Made by a program: the position numbers and the translations under genes. A stretch of DNA of 64,000 bases from Acidipila rosea. Its GTDB lineage: Bacteria; Acidobacteriota; Terriglobia; Terriglobales; Acidobacteriaceae. The stretch covers positions 310,001-374,000 of the forward strand of contig NZ_SMGK01000002.1 of assembly GCF_004339725.1 (NCBI RefSeq), in the 5' to 3' direction. The notes under the pieces were generated by a model. It was not told the origin of the DNA. It was given only the letters and a program-made list of their open reading frames with translations, and made no database searches. Position 1 is the stretch's first letter. Every line of letters starts with the position of its first letter. Below are positions 40,384 to 49,900 of this stretch, piece after piece.

Positions 40384-40978
40384 TGATCGCGTTGTAGCCG
40401 TCCCCCTGGAGCCGGGCGCGCATTGCCTTTGCCTCGTCACGCGTGGCCAGGGGGCCGACCTGGACATGGAGTAGGCTGTCGTGCGGCGCACTGTAGATGC
40501 TGACGCTGTAGCCACGCTTACGAAGTGCAGTCACGAGCGCCTCGGCATCTTCGCGGCGAGAAACAGCTGCGATCTGCACCATCATCGCCGGTCCTGACGT
40601 CGTCGCCACCTTTTTTGTAACCGGAGGAGTTACATTTGCCGCCTGCTGGGCCATCGGCCTGGCAGGCCGGGATTCGGTGACCACCGCAGGCTGCAGCGAA
40701 GGCTTGATCTCCGGCGCAGCGGATGCTTCTTCGGGTGAGGCATCCGGCTGCAAATCTGCCGTGGCCGATGGTTTATGCACTTGCACAGGCGCGGGGACCG
40801 CATCGGCATTTGCAGGCACCACCGTGGGTACCGGCTTGTGACGCCCCAGAGAATAGCCGAAGCCGAAGAAAACCCCGCACACAAGCACCAGGCCAAAAAA
40901 GATGCCCAGCAGCGAGGTCATCCCAAGGGTCAGTTCTGTATCCGTTGTCTCTTCTTCCCGGTCGTACATCGTTCTCAT
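40373..40978 (-). CDS. SPOR-domain membrane protein
   Basis: 201 residues: a short cytoplasmic N-terminus, one membrane segment (MTSLLGIFFGLVLVCGVFFG), a proline/alanine-rich linker and a C-terminal SPOR domain (MVQIAAVSRREDAEAL, HVQVGPLATRDEAKAM). SPOR domains bind denuded peptidoglycan at division sites. Its start codon overlaps the stop of the slipin gene (ATGA), so the two are coupled, and its end overlaps mpl. Confidence 0.92.
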   Translation of the reverse strand: MRTMYDREEETTDTELTLGMTSLLGIFFGLVLVCGVFFGFGYSLGRHKPVPTVVPANADAVPAPVQVHKPSATADLQPDASPEEASAAPEIKPSLQPAVVTESRPARPMAQQAANVTPPVTKKVATTSGPAMMVQIAAVSRREDAEALVTALRKRGYSVSIYSAPHDSLLHVQVGPLATRDEAKAMRARLQGDGYNAIIKP

Positions 40979-41772
40979 TCCTGGCTCTCTTTTCTTTCAA
41001 CCGGAGCTGCCGGTGCGGGGGTGAGCCCCGCAAATTTGTTAATCAGCGACATGAACTCCATCGGCAACGGGAAGACCACAGTGGTGTTCTTTTCGACGCC
41101 GATATCCGTGAGCGTCTGCAGATAGCGCAGCTGCAGGGTCAGGGGCTGCGTCGCCAACAGGTTGGCCGCATCCACAAGCTTTTGCGCTGCGCTGAACTCA
41201 CCCTCAGCATTGATGATTTTTGAGCGCTTTTCGCGTTCGGCCTCGGCCTGTTTCGCCATCGCGCGCAGCATTTGCTCGGGCAGATCCACCTGCTTCACTT
41301 CAACGCTGACCACCTTGACGCCCCAAGGCTCTGTACGCTGATCGATGATGCTCTGGATGCGCTGGTTGAGCTGGTCGCGATGAGAGAGCAAACCATCCAG
41401 TTCGACTTCGCCGAGCACGGAGCGCAGCGTGGTCTGGGCAAACTGCGAGGTCTGGTAGACATAGTTGGAGACTTCGATGACGGCGCGCGAGGGGTCAAGC
41501 ACGCGGAGGGTGATGACGGCATTCACCTTGATGGTGACATTATCGCGGGTGATCACGTCCTGCGGAGGAACTTCGAGCACCTCCTGGCGCAGGGTGACGC
41601 GGACCATCTGGTCAAACGGCCGGAAGATAAAGACGAGGCCTGGACCCTTGGGGGGCGTGATGGCTCGACCAAGGCGGAAGACAACGCCGCGCTCATACTC
41701 GCGCAGGATCTTGATCGAGTTCAACAGATAGATAACGATGACGGCAATAACGATCAGGCCGGGTATTCCCAT
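40975..41772 (-). CDS. Slipin (SPFH/stomatin family protein)
   Basis: 265 residues. A short N-terminal hydrophobic anchor (GLIVIAVIVIYLL) is followed by the SPFH domain (EYERGVVFRLGRA, PGLVFIFRPFDQMVRV, DNVTIKVNAVITLRV) and a helical oligomerisation region (QAEAEREKRSKIINAEGE). Slipins form membrane rings and are partners of NfeD proteases, and nfeD is the next gene upstream here (74 bases). Downstream it shares ATGA with the SPOR gene. Confidence 0.95.
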   Translation of the reverse strand: MGIPGLIVIAVIVIYLLNSIKILREYERGVVFRLGRAITPPKGPGLVFIFRPFDQMVRVTLRQEVLEVPPQDVITRDNVTIKVNAVITLRVLDPSRAVIEVSNYVYQTSQFAQTTLRSVLGEVELDGLLSHRDQLNQRIQSIIDQRTEPWGVKVVSVEVKQVDLPEQMLRAMAKQAEAEREKRSKIINAEGEFSAAQKLVDAANLLATQPLTLQLRYLQTLTDIGVEKNTTVVFPLPMEFMSLINKFAGLTPAPAAPVERKESQE

Positions 41773-41800
41773 AATAGGGCCTCACTGAGGTGCGATTGTA

Positions 41801-41819
41801 CTGCAGCCGGTAGCTGCAG
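41801..41819. repeat. Hairpin between nfeD and the slipin gene
   Basis: CTGCAGC (41801-41807) pairs with GCTGCAG (41813-41819) around a five-base loop. It lies just after the nfeD stop with no T-run, so it may slow or protect rather than end the transcript. Confidence 0.5.
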
Positions 41820-41846
41820 GAGGTGAAAAAGGCAATGCCAAGAAGC

Positions 41847-43151
41847 TCAAGGAACCCTCTCGACTAATAGCGTCAAACCACTTACAGCATTGACGCGAAC
41901 CTGTTCGCCCTCCGCAACGGCGCTGGTAGCCAGCGCCTGCCACAGTTCCCCGTGGACCAGGATCTGACCGGTGGGCGTAAGCGGCTGCTGGGCGATTCCG
42001 ATCATGCCGACCATTGCCGCGGGACCAGTCATGATCTTATTGCGACGCGCGCGCCAGGCGATACGGGCGAGAAAAGCGGTGATCAGGCCGAAAGACAGCC
42101 CGGCGCTGACGGCTGTTGCGAGATGAATGCGAAGCTCGGGAACAGGCGCATCGACCAGCGTCAAGGCTCCGACGATCAGGCAGACGATGCCGGCGGCGGC
42201 AAGCACTCCATGGCTGAAGAATTTCGCCTCAAGCAGCAACAGAACGAAAGCGCCGATGAGCAGCATGATCGCCGTATAGCGTATCGGCAGCAGATTGAGC
42301 GCGAAGAGGGCGAGCACCACCAGCAGCGTGCCGAGCGCGCCGGGCACGATCGTACCGGGCGCATTGAATTCCAGATAGATGAGCAGCGCACCGGTGACCA
42401 GCGCAAGCAGGGCGAAGTTCGGATCGACGAGCCGGTCGAGAATCGATTCGCGGAGAGTGGGTTTGAGAGCCACCAGCTCCGCGCCTGCCGTGTGCAGCGT
42501 GACCTTGCCGCCATTGAAGCGTTTCACTTGCCTGCCGTCGATCTGCCGAAGCAAGGCGCTTTCATCCGGCGCGATCAGATCGATCAGATGAAGATCGAGC
42601 GCCTCGCGCGCACTGTAAGACTTCGAGTTCAGGACCGCGTCCTGAGCGGCCTGCACGTTTCGATCGCGCGGGGCAGTATAGGAGCGAAGAAATGCGGTCG
42701 CGTCATTTTCGAGCTTCTGCTTCATGACGGGATCAAGCCTGCCACCCTCGATAACCGGATGCGCTGCGCCGGCATTCGTGCCCGGCGCCATAGCCGCCAC
42801 GTCCGCCGCCTCGAGCAGGAAAAATCCTGCCGAACCGGCGCGGCTGCCTGTGGGAGCTACATAGATGATGACCGGCTCAGGAGAGGCAAGAATCGCGCTG
42901 ACCATGCTGCGGGTGGTGTCGAGCAGGCCGCCGGGCGTATCGAGCTCCACCAGGAGCGCCTGCGCATGCAGCGACGCGGCGCGCTTGATGCCGCGTTGGA
43001 GGTAGCCTTCACTGACGGGCTGAATCGTATCTCTGAGATGGAGGACAACAACGACCGGAGCCGACGAAGCCGCGCGGGCGGAAGCAATGGCAAACAGAAG
43101 GCATGCGAATAGCCCCAGGAGCGTCAACTGGCGACGCCGGGGCAGCATCAC
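41847..43151 (-). CDS. nfeD: NfeD membrane-bound serine protease, long form
   Basis: 434 residues with a signal peptide. The N-terminal ClpP-like protease domain has VELDTPGGLLDTTRSM and the nucleophile Ser in SRAGSAGFF; the Lys of the Ser-Lys dyad is probably that in QKLENDATAFL. About five membrane helices follow (about 255-380) and a C-terminal OB-fold NfeD domain (MTGPAAMVGMIGIAQQP). The family degrades membrane proteins together with the slipin encoded next to it. It overlaps the TPR gene by four bases (ATGA). Confidence 0.94.
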   Translation of the reverse strand: MMLPRRRQLTLLGLFACLLFAIASARAASSAPVVVVLHLRDTIQPVSEGYLQRGIKRAASLHAQALLVELDTPGGLLDTTRSMVSAILASPEPVIIYVAPTGSRAGSAGFFLLEAADVAAMAPGTNAGAAHPVIEGGRLDPVMKQKLENDATAFLRSYTAPRDRNVQAAQDAVLNSKSYSAREALDLHLIDLIAPDESALLRQIDGRQVKRFNGGKVTLHTAGAELVALKPTLRESILDRLVDPNFALLALVTGALLIYLEFNAPGTIVPGALGTLLVVLALFALNLLPIRYTAIMLLIGAFVLLLLEAKFFSHGVLAAAGIVCLIVGALTLVDAPVPELRIHLATAVSAGLSFGLITAFLARIAWRARRNKIMTGPAAMVGMIGIAQQPLTPTGQILVHGELWQALATSAVAEGEQVRVNAVSGLTLLVERVP

Positions 43152-44782
43152 GGCACCTGCTGCCCGCGCGACTCGAGCGCCTGGCGCATGCCGCGTGCGT
43201 TTGCGTTATTGGGGTCGAGGTGAAGCGCCTGACTCACCTCATCAGCCGCGGCCGCCGGCTGATTGGAAGCCAGATCGAGCCTCGCGAGGACCAGATGGGC
43301 CGGTACGTTTGGCTGCAGAGAGAGAGACTTCTGAGCCTCATCGCGGGCGGCGGTGGAGTTGCCCGTCCGCTCGCGAACCTGCGCAAGGCCTGCGTGGGCA
43401 GCGGCATTGGAGCTGTCTGCCGCTAACGCCGATTGAAACTCCCGCTCCGCCTGAAGGAGCAGACCGCGATTGAGGAATACGGCGCCATCCTTCACCAGTT
43501 CCGCTGCCCGGGCCGCAGGCGGCATCATGGCGAGTTTCATCATCTGCATCTGTTCAAGCTCGAAGGCTGCCTGCCGGAAACCGGCTTCATTGTAGCTGCG
43601 CTTAATGCGTTCGAGCGGACCGCTGTTGTTTGACGCAGATGCGGGGATCACAGCGCCTGACTTGAGCTGTGTCTGAATTCCCTGCGCCTCGGTGTCATTG
43701 GGGCGCAGCTTGAGCGCCTGCGTAATCTCGCGAAGTGCACCCGCGGTATCGCCGCGATGGGCAAGGGCAACGGCGAGGTTGAAGCGGTAGTCTGCGTCCT
43801 TGGGGTCTGCCGCAACCGCCTGCTGGAAAAGCGGAACCGCGTCTTTTCCCCGCCGGCTTGCTGCTACGGCTTCGTTGTTGACGACCTCCGGAAGGGGAAG
43901 CCTGGTCGTATCAAAGGCGAAGGCATCCTCGGCCTTGAGGTAGTTGCCGGTATAGAAGTAGGAGAGTCCGCGATAGAAATCGGCCTCAAGCGCATGCGGA
44001 TCCGTCTGCCGAAGATGACCGAAGGCAACTGCGGCCTGGTCGTAATCCTGATTGGAAAAATAAGCCCGGCCAAGCGCCAGCCACGCGGGATAAAAACCCG
44101 GGCTAAGCTGCAGTGCCTCATGGAGGTGACGGATGCGCTCAGTGGGCGAATCCTCCACCAGGCCGCGCACGTAGTTCTCAAAAACCTCGACGTGAAGGTT
44201 TGCATCCGCCGCAACAAAGGTGGACTCCGCTACCGGGTAAGCGGGGTCGATCTGCTTGACAGCATCCCAGGCCAGTGTATTGAGGGTGTTAAGCAGTTGT
44301 TCGAGGGGAGCATTTTCGACAATCGGTTTACCCAGCTTGAGACCGGTGACATCCAGCACCCGGGCTGTGAGCGTGATCTCCTTGCCGGTGATGGTGAAGA
44401 AGCCGGAAATCACGTAATCGGCATCGAGAGTCTGCGCGAGACGGATGGTGCTGGCGCGGGATGGCTGGAAGTTCAGCGGAAGCCCCAGATGATCGAGGGC
44501 ATAGAGGCGATCTCCGCGGCTGATGGGCAGAAAACCCGCCGAGCCAAGCCGCTCGTTGAAGATTTCCGGCACTCCTTCGCCAATCCAGTCAAGGCTGGGC
44601 TGGCCGCTGTGATTCTCAAACGGCAGCACAAGCAGGAGCCGCCCATGGGCCTGCGCCTGAACCGAGGCAGCAGCCGGGGTTTGCGGCTGCGGACGCGAGG
44701 AGGCAGCGGGGCTCTGCTGCGCACGTAGAGGCGCAGCGGCGATCAGGAGCAGCAAGGCGAGGGTGAAAGCAGGAAAGCGCAC
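43148..44782 (-). CDS. Exported TPR protein with CsgG/TolB-like N-terminal domain
   Basis: About 544 residues from the GTG at 44782, which gives a signal peptide (RFPAFTLALLLLIAAAPLRAQQ); the open frame runs up to 44860 but that part is not signal-like. After a Pro/Ala/Gln linker comes a domain (LLVLPFENHSG, LDADYVISGFFTITG) like periplasmic nucleotide-independent TolB/CsgG folds, then at least six TPR repeats (YPAWLALGRAYFSNQDYDQA and similar). TATAAT lies 11-16 bases before the GTG, suggesting a leaderless message. It precedes nfeD with a four-base overlap. Confidence 0.82.
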   Translation of the reverse strand: MRFPAFTLALLLLIAAAPLRAQQSPAASSRPQPQTPAAASVQAQAHGRLLLVLPFENHSGQPSLDWIGEGVPEIFNERLGSAGFLPISRGDRLYALDHLGLPLNFQPSRASTIRLAQTLDADYVISGFFTITGKEITLTARVLDVTGLKLGKPIVENAPLEQLLNTLNTLAWDAVKQIDPAYPVAESTFVAADANLHVEVFENYVRGLVEDSPTERIRHLHEALQLSPGFYPAWLALGRAYFSNQDYDQAAVAFGHLRQTDPHALEADFYRGLSYFYTGNYLKAEDAFAFDTTRLPLPEVVNNEAVAASRRGKDAVPLFQQAVAADPKDADYRFNLAVALAHRGDTAGALREITQALKLRPNDTEAQGIQTQLKSGAVIPASASNNSGPLERIKRSYNEAGFRQAAFELEQMQMMKLAMMPPAARAAELVKDGAVFLNRGLLLQAEREFQSALAADSSNAAAHAGLAQVRERTGNSTAARDEAQKSLSLQPNVPAHLVLARLDLASNQPAAAADEVSQALHLDPNNANARGMRQALESRGQQVP

Positions 44783-44792
44783 GTCAACCGTG

Positions 44793-44798
44793 ATTATA
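44793..44798 (-). promoter_or_regulatory. TATAAT box directly upstream of the TPR gene
   Basis: A perfect TATAAT on the minus strand (44798-44793) ends 10 bases before the GTG start, leaving almost no leader. CTGACG 19 bases further upstream is a poor -35 box inside the end of the preceding gene. Confidence 0.45.
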
Positions 44799-44819
44799 GT
44801 TCGGGGATTGGGAAGGCCG

Positions 44820-46421
44820 TCAGGGCAGGAAAGAAAGCCGCGCTTCCACCGGACGATCAAAATGGATCAGGGCTGCCCACTGGCCTTTGCGCTGCTGCCG
44901 CCACACGACAGAACCGCCCAGCAGCCGCGCCGCCGCTGCGGCTGAGAGGTCGCGGTGAAAGCTGAAGAAGCGCTGATCGTAAAGCTGATTCCAATGGCCG
45001 AGGCTCAGCAGTAAATGTGGCGGATCATACTTGGTCGAAAAGATGAGGGCAACCGTATACGAGGTGGGCGACTGGGCTGCCCGCTCAACCTGTGCAAAGG
45101 AAAAATTATCAATAGGAACGACGGGCAGCGGCTGGCTGACGTAACCCAGCTCCGGCTTGGTGAGCTCATCGCTCGCCGGCCACGCGGTGAGCACGGTTGC
45201 TCCCGGGTAGCGGGTTTCAATCTGCTGGATGGCTGCCTGTTGCAGCCGGATCATGTCACTGTAGGCGAGGTTATCTTCGGGGGCGAAGCGATAGGGAGGA
45301 TTGACGAAGAGACCCGCCACGAAAGCCGCCAGAGTCAATGCCACAAGGCCGAGCCAGCCTCGCAGACGGCGGCGAAAGGTGTTGACACACATGAGCAGGA
45401 CGAGCGGATAGCACGGCAGCAGGTAGCGCGTGAGCAGCGCTCCACCCAGAACGGAAAAACAGAGTACGCTCGCCGCGATGACGACGTAGAAGACCTTCTG
45501 ATCGGCAAAGCTGATGCGTTCCCTCGGTGCATTCCGGTCTTCAGCGACCGGCGGCAGCAGCATGCATGCAAACATGGCCAGTACCGGCACAAAGAGATTC
45601 ATGTGCAGGGTGATGTGCATGAGGCGGTGAAGGAAGGCGAGCAGAATACGCAGGGGCGTGAGCGTCTGCGTAGCGTTGTAGCGCAGGTACTCCGGATTGC
45701 CAAAGACAAACCCGGTGCGCCGCCAGTGGTAGAGATACCAGAGCGCCAGCGGGAGGATAGGCAGCGCCAGCCGGGCGATGGTGCTGAGTCGGCGTCGCGG
45801 GTTGGGCTCTCCAGCCGCCAACCGTACCTCCCAGATAGCGAGAGCAAGAGGCGTGACCAGGGCCGTCTCCTTCGCGAGGACGGCCAGGGAGAAGCACACC
45901 GCTGCCCCCCAACCAGCACGATCGCGAAGGTAGAAGTAGATGCCCCACAGAACTGCGGCAGCGGCAAACATATCCGCATGCGCGAGCGTGCTCTGCGCAA
46001 ACCAGATGGGATAAAGCGCCGTCACCAGCACGGTGGCAGCCCCCACCTGCGGCTTGCCCGTGGTTTCCACAGAAAGCGCGTAGACGGCTGCGAGCGCCAC
46101 CGCTGAGACGAAGCACATGGCGATCCGGGTGACGAGCGGAGTGAAGCCAAAGAGCTTCCACAAGGCGGCCAGATAAAGCGACGGCAGCGGCGGATGCGCG
46201 TTCGACAGCGTCGAGTATGGAATGAGCGAGCCGCTTCGCAGAAAGTCGTACGCCGCGGGAATGTAGTAGCCAGCCTCGTCCCAGTAGTAAGGAAGGCGAA
46301 GGAGAGGCAGATGCGTGAGCACCAGCGCGGCAAAGATGCCGGCAAGCACAACCGCCCCCTGCCTGAGGGTTACACCTTGCCGGGAATGACCGTGGGCCAC
46401 GGGCTCAGTGGACCGGGCCAT
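44820..46421 (-). CDS. Polytopic membrane glycosyltransferase, GT39/ArnT-like
   Basis: 533 residues from the ATG at 46421; an earlier ATG at 46481 would add 20 residues and enlarge the overlap with the DUF3467 gene. It has about 11 hydrophobic segments and the GT-C motif PYYWDEAGYYIPAAYDF in the first loop, plus SNAHPPLPSLYLAALWKLFG. The C-terminal ~130 residues form an extracytoplasmic domain. Related enzymes transfer polyprenyl-phosphate sugars to lipid A or protein. The preceding DUF3467 gene overlaps its start by 17 bases, suggesting coupling. Confidence 0.85.
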   Translation of the reverse strand: MARSTEPVAHGHSRQGVTLRQGAVVLAGIFAALVLTHLPLLRLPYYWDEAGYYIPAAYDFLRSGSLIPYSTLSNAHPPLPSLYLAALWKLFGFTPLVTRIAMCFVSAVALAAVYALSVETTGKPQVGAATVLVTALYPIWFAQSTLAHADMFAAAAVLWGIYFYLRDRAGWGAAVCFSLAVLAKETALVTPLALAIWEVRLAAGEPNPRRRLSTIARLALPILPLALWYLYHWRRTGFVFGNPEYLRYNATQTLTPLRILLAFLHRLMHITLHMNLFVPVLAMFACMLLPPVAEDRNAPRERISFADQKVFYVVIAASVLCFSVLGGALLTRYLLPCYPLVLLMCVNTFRRRLRGWLGLVALTLAAFVAGLFVNPPYRFAPEDNLAYSDMIRLQQAAIQQIETRYPGATVLTAWPASDELTKPELGYVSQPLPVVPIDNFSFAQVERAAQSPTSYTVALIFSTKYDPPHLLLSLGHWNQLYDQRFFSFHRDLSAAAAARLLGGSVVWRQQRKGQWAALIHFDRPVEARLSFLP

Positions 46422-46725
46422 TCGGAATCGGAACAGGAGTGTGGTGCGGCTCAAGTGCAATGGGCCCGAAGGCCTGCTCATACTGCGCGATGTTCTGCCC
46501 GAGAATGTTTAACAGAGCCTTGGCCTGCTGCGGGCTGAGATAGACGCCCTGCATGTTGCGGATATTGAGCTGGTCGGGGGCATCCTGATGGGCCACGCCG
46601 AACATGAGGAAAAAGTCCCAGACACTGACTCTGACCTGCACGCTGTTGGCGTAGGTCTCGCGGTAGTCGGGCGATTGGGTGAGATTGATCTTCGGCTGCA
46701 GCGGATTTTGTGAACTGGCGCTCAT
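46405..46725 (-). CDS. DUF3467 protein
   Basis: 106 residues from the ATG at 46725, with GGAG five bases upstream; an in-frame GTG two codons before it is too close to the ribosome site. The sequence YANSVQVRVSVWDFFLMFG and LSPQQAKALLNILGQNIAQYE is the DUF3467 pattern. This is a small soluble domain of unknown function. Its stop lies inside the glycosyltransferase gene. Confidence 0.85.
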   Translation of the reverse strand: MSASSQNPLQPKINLTQSPDYRETYANSVQVRVSVWDFFLMFGVAHQDAPDQLNIRNMQGVYLSPQQAKALLNILGQNIAQYEQAFGPIALEPHHTPVPIPNGPVH

Positions 46726-46759
46726 AGCCACTCCAGTCTATCGCGACTCGACAGGAGGT

Positions 46760-46844
46760 TGGTGCGAAAGGGGGGACTTGAACCCCCACGGTGTTACCCG
46801 CCAGATCCTAAGTCTGGTGCGTCTGCCAATTCCGCCACTTTCGC
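46760..46844 (-). tRNA. tRNA-Leu (anticodon UAG)
   Basis: The minus strand gives a class II tRNA: acceptor stem GCGAAAG/CTTTCGC, D-arm GGCGGAATTGGCAGACGC, anticodon stem CCAGA/TCTGG with loop CTTAGGA (anticodon TAG), a long variable arm (CGGGTAACACCG) and T-arm GGGGGTTCAAGTCCCCC, ending in an encoded CCA. All are consistent with leucine. Confidence 0.97.
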
Positions 46845-46904
46845 ATTCCTTGACGCCATGAATATTGTACGATGGCCGGTCAACTCCGCAATAGTTCTGG
46901 GAGC

Positions 46905-46941
46905 GAAGCGCCTGCCGTCACTCCATTGAGGCAGGCGCTTC
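46905..46941. repeat. Hairpin downstream of the GH2 gene
   Basis: GAAGCGCCTGCC (46905-46916) pairs perfectly with GGCAGGCGCTTC (46930-46941) around a 13-base loop, four bases after the GH2 stop. No T-run follows on the minus strand. It may be the 3' end of the GH2 transcript. Confidence 0.6.
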
Positions 46942-46944
46942 CTT

Positions 46945-49900
46945 TCAATGAGCGATTGAAACAGTCGCCGGGGAAAGGTTGAACCCGGCAAGCGAAAGAC
47001 GGGGCGAAGCCGCGCCAGATGCGCCTACGGGAAAGCGGATCTCGATGGTGCGACTCTCTCCCGGAAGCAGCGAAACGTAGTTGTCGCTGTAGTAGGCCGG
47101 AAGGATGCGCAAGCCACTCTGGCTGGACTCAAGCGTGAGCTTCGCCTGCAGTGCGGCCACGCTTCCGGTGTTACGCAGCTCTACGCTCAGGACACGCTCG
47201 CCGTGGTCTGCGGGTTTTGCCTGGGCGCTTGCGGTCACCGTCGCCTGAGGAAGTGCGCTGAGCGTGCGATAGGGCGCGGCTTCCGGTCCCATCCAGTAGA
47301 GATTCTGCGAGAGCAGCCTGCCTGCGCTGTCATGCGCTTCCAGCTTGAGGAAAATGAGCTGCTTCTTATGGAGCGCCTCGATCGGCAGAGTGAAGGCATC
47401 CTGCTCACGGTCGGCAGCGAGAGTCAGCGTGCCGGTCTTAGCCAGCAGCTCCTGATTCGTTGCGGAGACTACGCGAGCGCTGATGGCTATGGGACCCGTT
47501 GGCGCGCTGCCGGTTGTGTCCACCACCTGTACTGTGTCGGTGGTCGGGTCGAACTGGATGTGAATCGGCTCGCACGCCTCCTCAACGCCGTAGAAGGACG
47601 CTTGCGTGTCGTAGTCAGAGCTGAGAATCTGCCACATCGTGGACGGCCAGGCAGGCTGCGTCATCCAAAGCATGCGGCCGCTGTTGGGCGCCCAGAGGTG
47701 AGCGTTCATGCCTTCAAAGATGGCGCGGTGATCGACATAGTTGAGCATCTGCGCCTTGCGTTCGAAATCAGCGAGGCTGGTAGGTGCGCCGAACTCTTTC
47801 GCAATCTCCGTCATGAAGGGAGCAACATCGCCGTTCCCCTTCTGGTGCCAGTCGTGGTAAGCCCAATCGTCGCTCACCGGCCACTGATCCGCTTTCGGGA
47901 TGAAGCTCTCGAAAGACTGCAGCGTGGGCATGGACGGAGTTCCCACCTCGACGGAGAAGCCTGCATTCGTTTTATTGAAATAGTCCTCCGGGTCACGGAA
48001 CTTGTAGGGCCCGCTGTTCTGCAGGTTCACCTGGTTGGACGAGGGCGAGTAGTAGCGGGTGCCGTCGAGCGTGTGGGTGAGCTCATCAAGCCCCTGGTTG
48101 AGAATGGGCTGGGGTACGCCTTCATTGCGGCCACACCACATCACGATGGAGGGATGGTTACGGAAGCGAAGGATGGTATCGCGTGCGTTCCGGAGAAAGA
48201 GCTGCGGATCCTCCGGCTCGGCGTTGTAGTTCTGGGTCGAATCCCAGAAATCATTCCAAACCATGAGTCCATATTCGTCAGCAAGATCGTAGAACGTCTT
48301 CTCCGTATTCTGCCCGACCCAGTTGCGGATGATGTTGAGATGGGCGTCGCGATGAAGGCGGAAGTAGGGTTCGAGATGTTCACGTGAGACACGCTTGCGC
48401 GAATCGTCCATGCCCCAGTTGCCGCCACGCGCGGCGATGCGGACACCGTTGACCACGATGGTCAGATAGGGTGCAGCTCCCTGATCTGTCGAGGGGCGGT
48501 AAGCAGGCGAGCTGTCTTCGCCTTTGCTGATGGAAGAGACCCAGCCGTCGGCGATCTGACGCATGCCGTCGTGGGTGACATCGACGGGTGACACGGGGCC
48601 GCTGCGGTCGCGAGAGGGCGAATAAAGCACACGGCGCAGATGTCCTGTATTGTCGAGCAGGCTGAGCTCATAGCTAACCTCGCGAATGCCGAAGCGCAGC
48701 TGCTTGCTGTCAGAGAGATGACCGCCCTTTGCGCCAGCAGCCACGAAGCTGAGGCTGAGGGTATGCAGCTCCGGCTTGCCGTAGCCGTTGGGCCACCAGA
48801 GGCGCGGATGCTCCACCGTCAACTGAGGAAACCTTGCCGGTGTCAGCTTTTCCGTTGCGCCACCCGGCGGTACGCTCACGTCTTCGTGGACAACCACATC
48901 GTCGAAACTGGCAGTGAGCATGCCCTTGAGCGTCGCCTGTGTCGAGTTCGTCAGCGGCACATCAATCTCGACGTCTGCGCGGCTGGTATCGGGCAGATTG
49001 GGAAGGGTCGTCACTACTTCCGCGTCGCCAATAGACACGCGGCCCGTCGCCGACAGCTCCACATCCTGCCAGATGCCGGAGTCGCGATCTCGAATGGCGG
49101 GAATCCAGTCCCATCCCTCGGTGGCGACGAAGGTCGGTCCGTCGAGGCACATCATGCCGCCATTCTCGCCTGGGCCATCCTTGATGGACTGCTCCTGCGG
49201 AATACCCGGATGTGGCGGCGGCGAGATGCGCACAGAGAGCGCATTTTTTGCGCCTGGCTTCAGGATGCCAGTGACATCGAAGGCTCCGCGGATGAACGCA
49301 CCCTTGATCGTGCCGAGCTTGTGCCCATTGAGCCAGACCTCGGCTGCATAATTGATGCCGTTGAAGGTCAGCGTCCAATTGCGGTCAGCCCCGTGTTCGG
49401 CCGCAGTGGGCGCAGTGAACTCGGTCCTGTACCAGTACTGCTGGCGGTTGAGCGATTCGGGAATCGCCATGTTGTTGAGGCCGTAATCAGGGTCGGGATA
49501 GACACCGCGGTCAATCATCGTGGTAAGCACAGTGCCGGGTACCGTTGCGACCATCCAGCCGCGATCGTTAAAGCCGGGCTGGGCGATCTTTTCGCCGGCC
49601 TCCGCGCCGCTCACCTGTACTTTGGGCGCCGCTTCGAGCATCCATCGGCTGTCTACCTTCCACGTGTCCGCTTCGCCAAGGCGGGTCAGCGTAGCGTGCG
49701 CCGGCGGCAGGGGCGCGGCAATGGGCTTTGCATAAGGCGCATTGGAGTGCGGCAGCTGATTGCCGTCCTGGGGCGCGCGGTAGCCTGCCTGCTCGCGGGT
49801 CTGCACAGGCCACGGCTTGGATGCGTCCTCAAAACGCAGCAGAGTAAAGTCGGGGCGATTTTCATAGAGCCTCTGGACATCCGCGGCGCTCATCGCCTGG

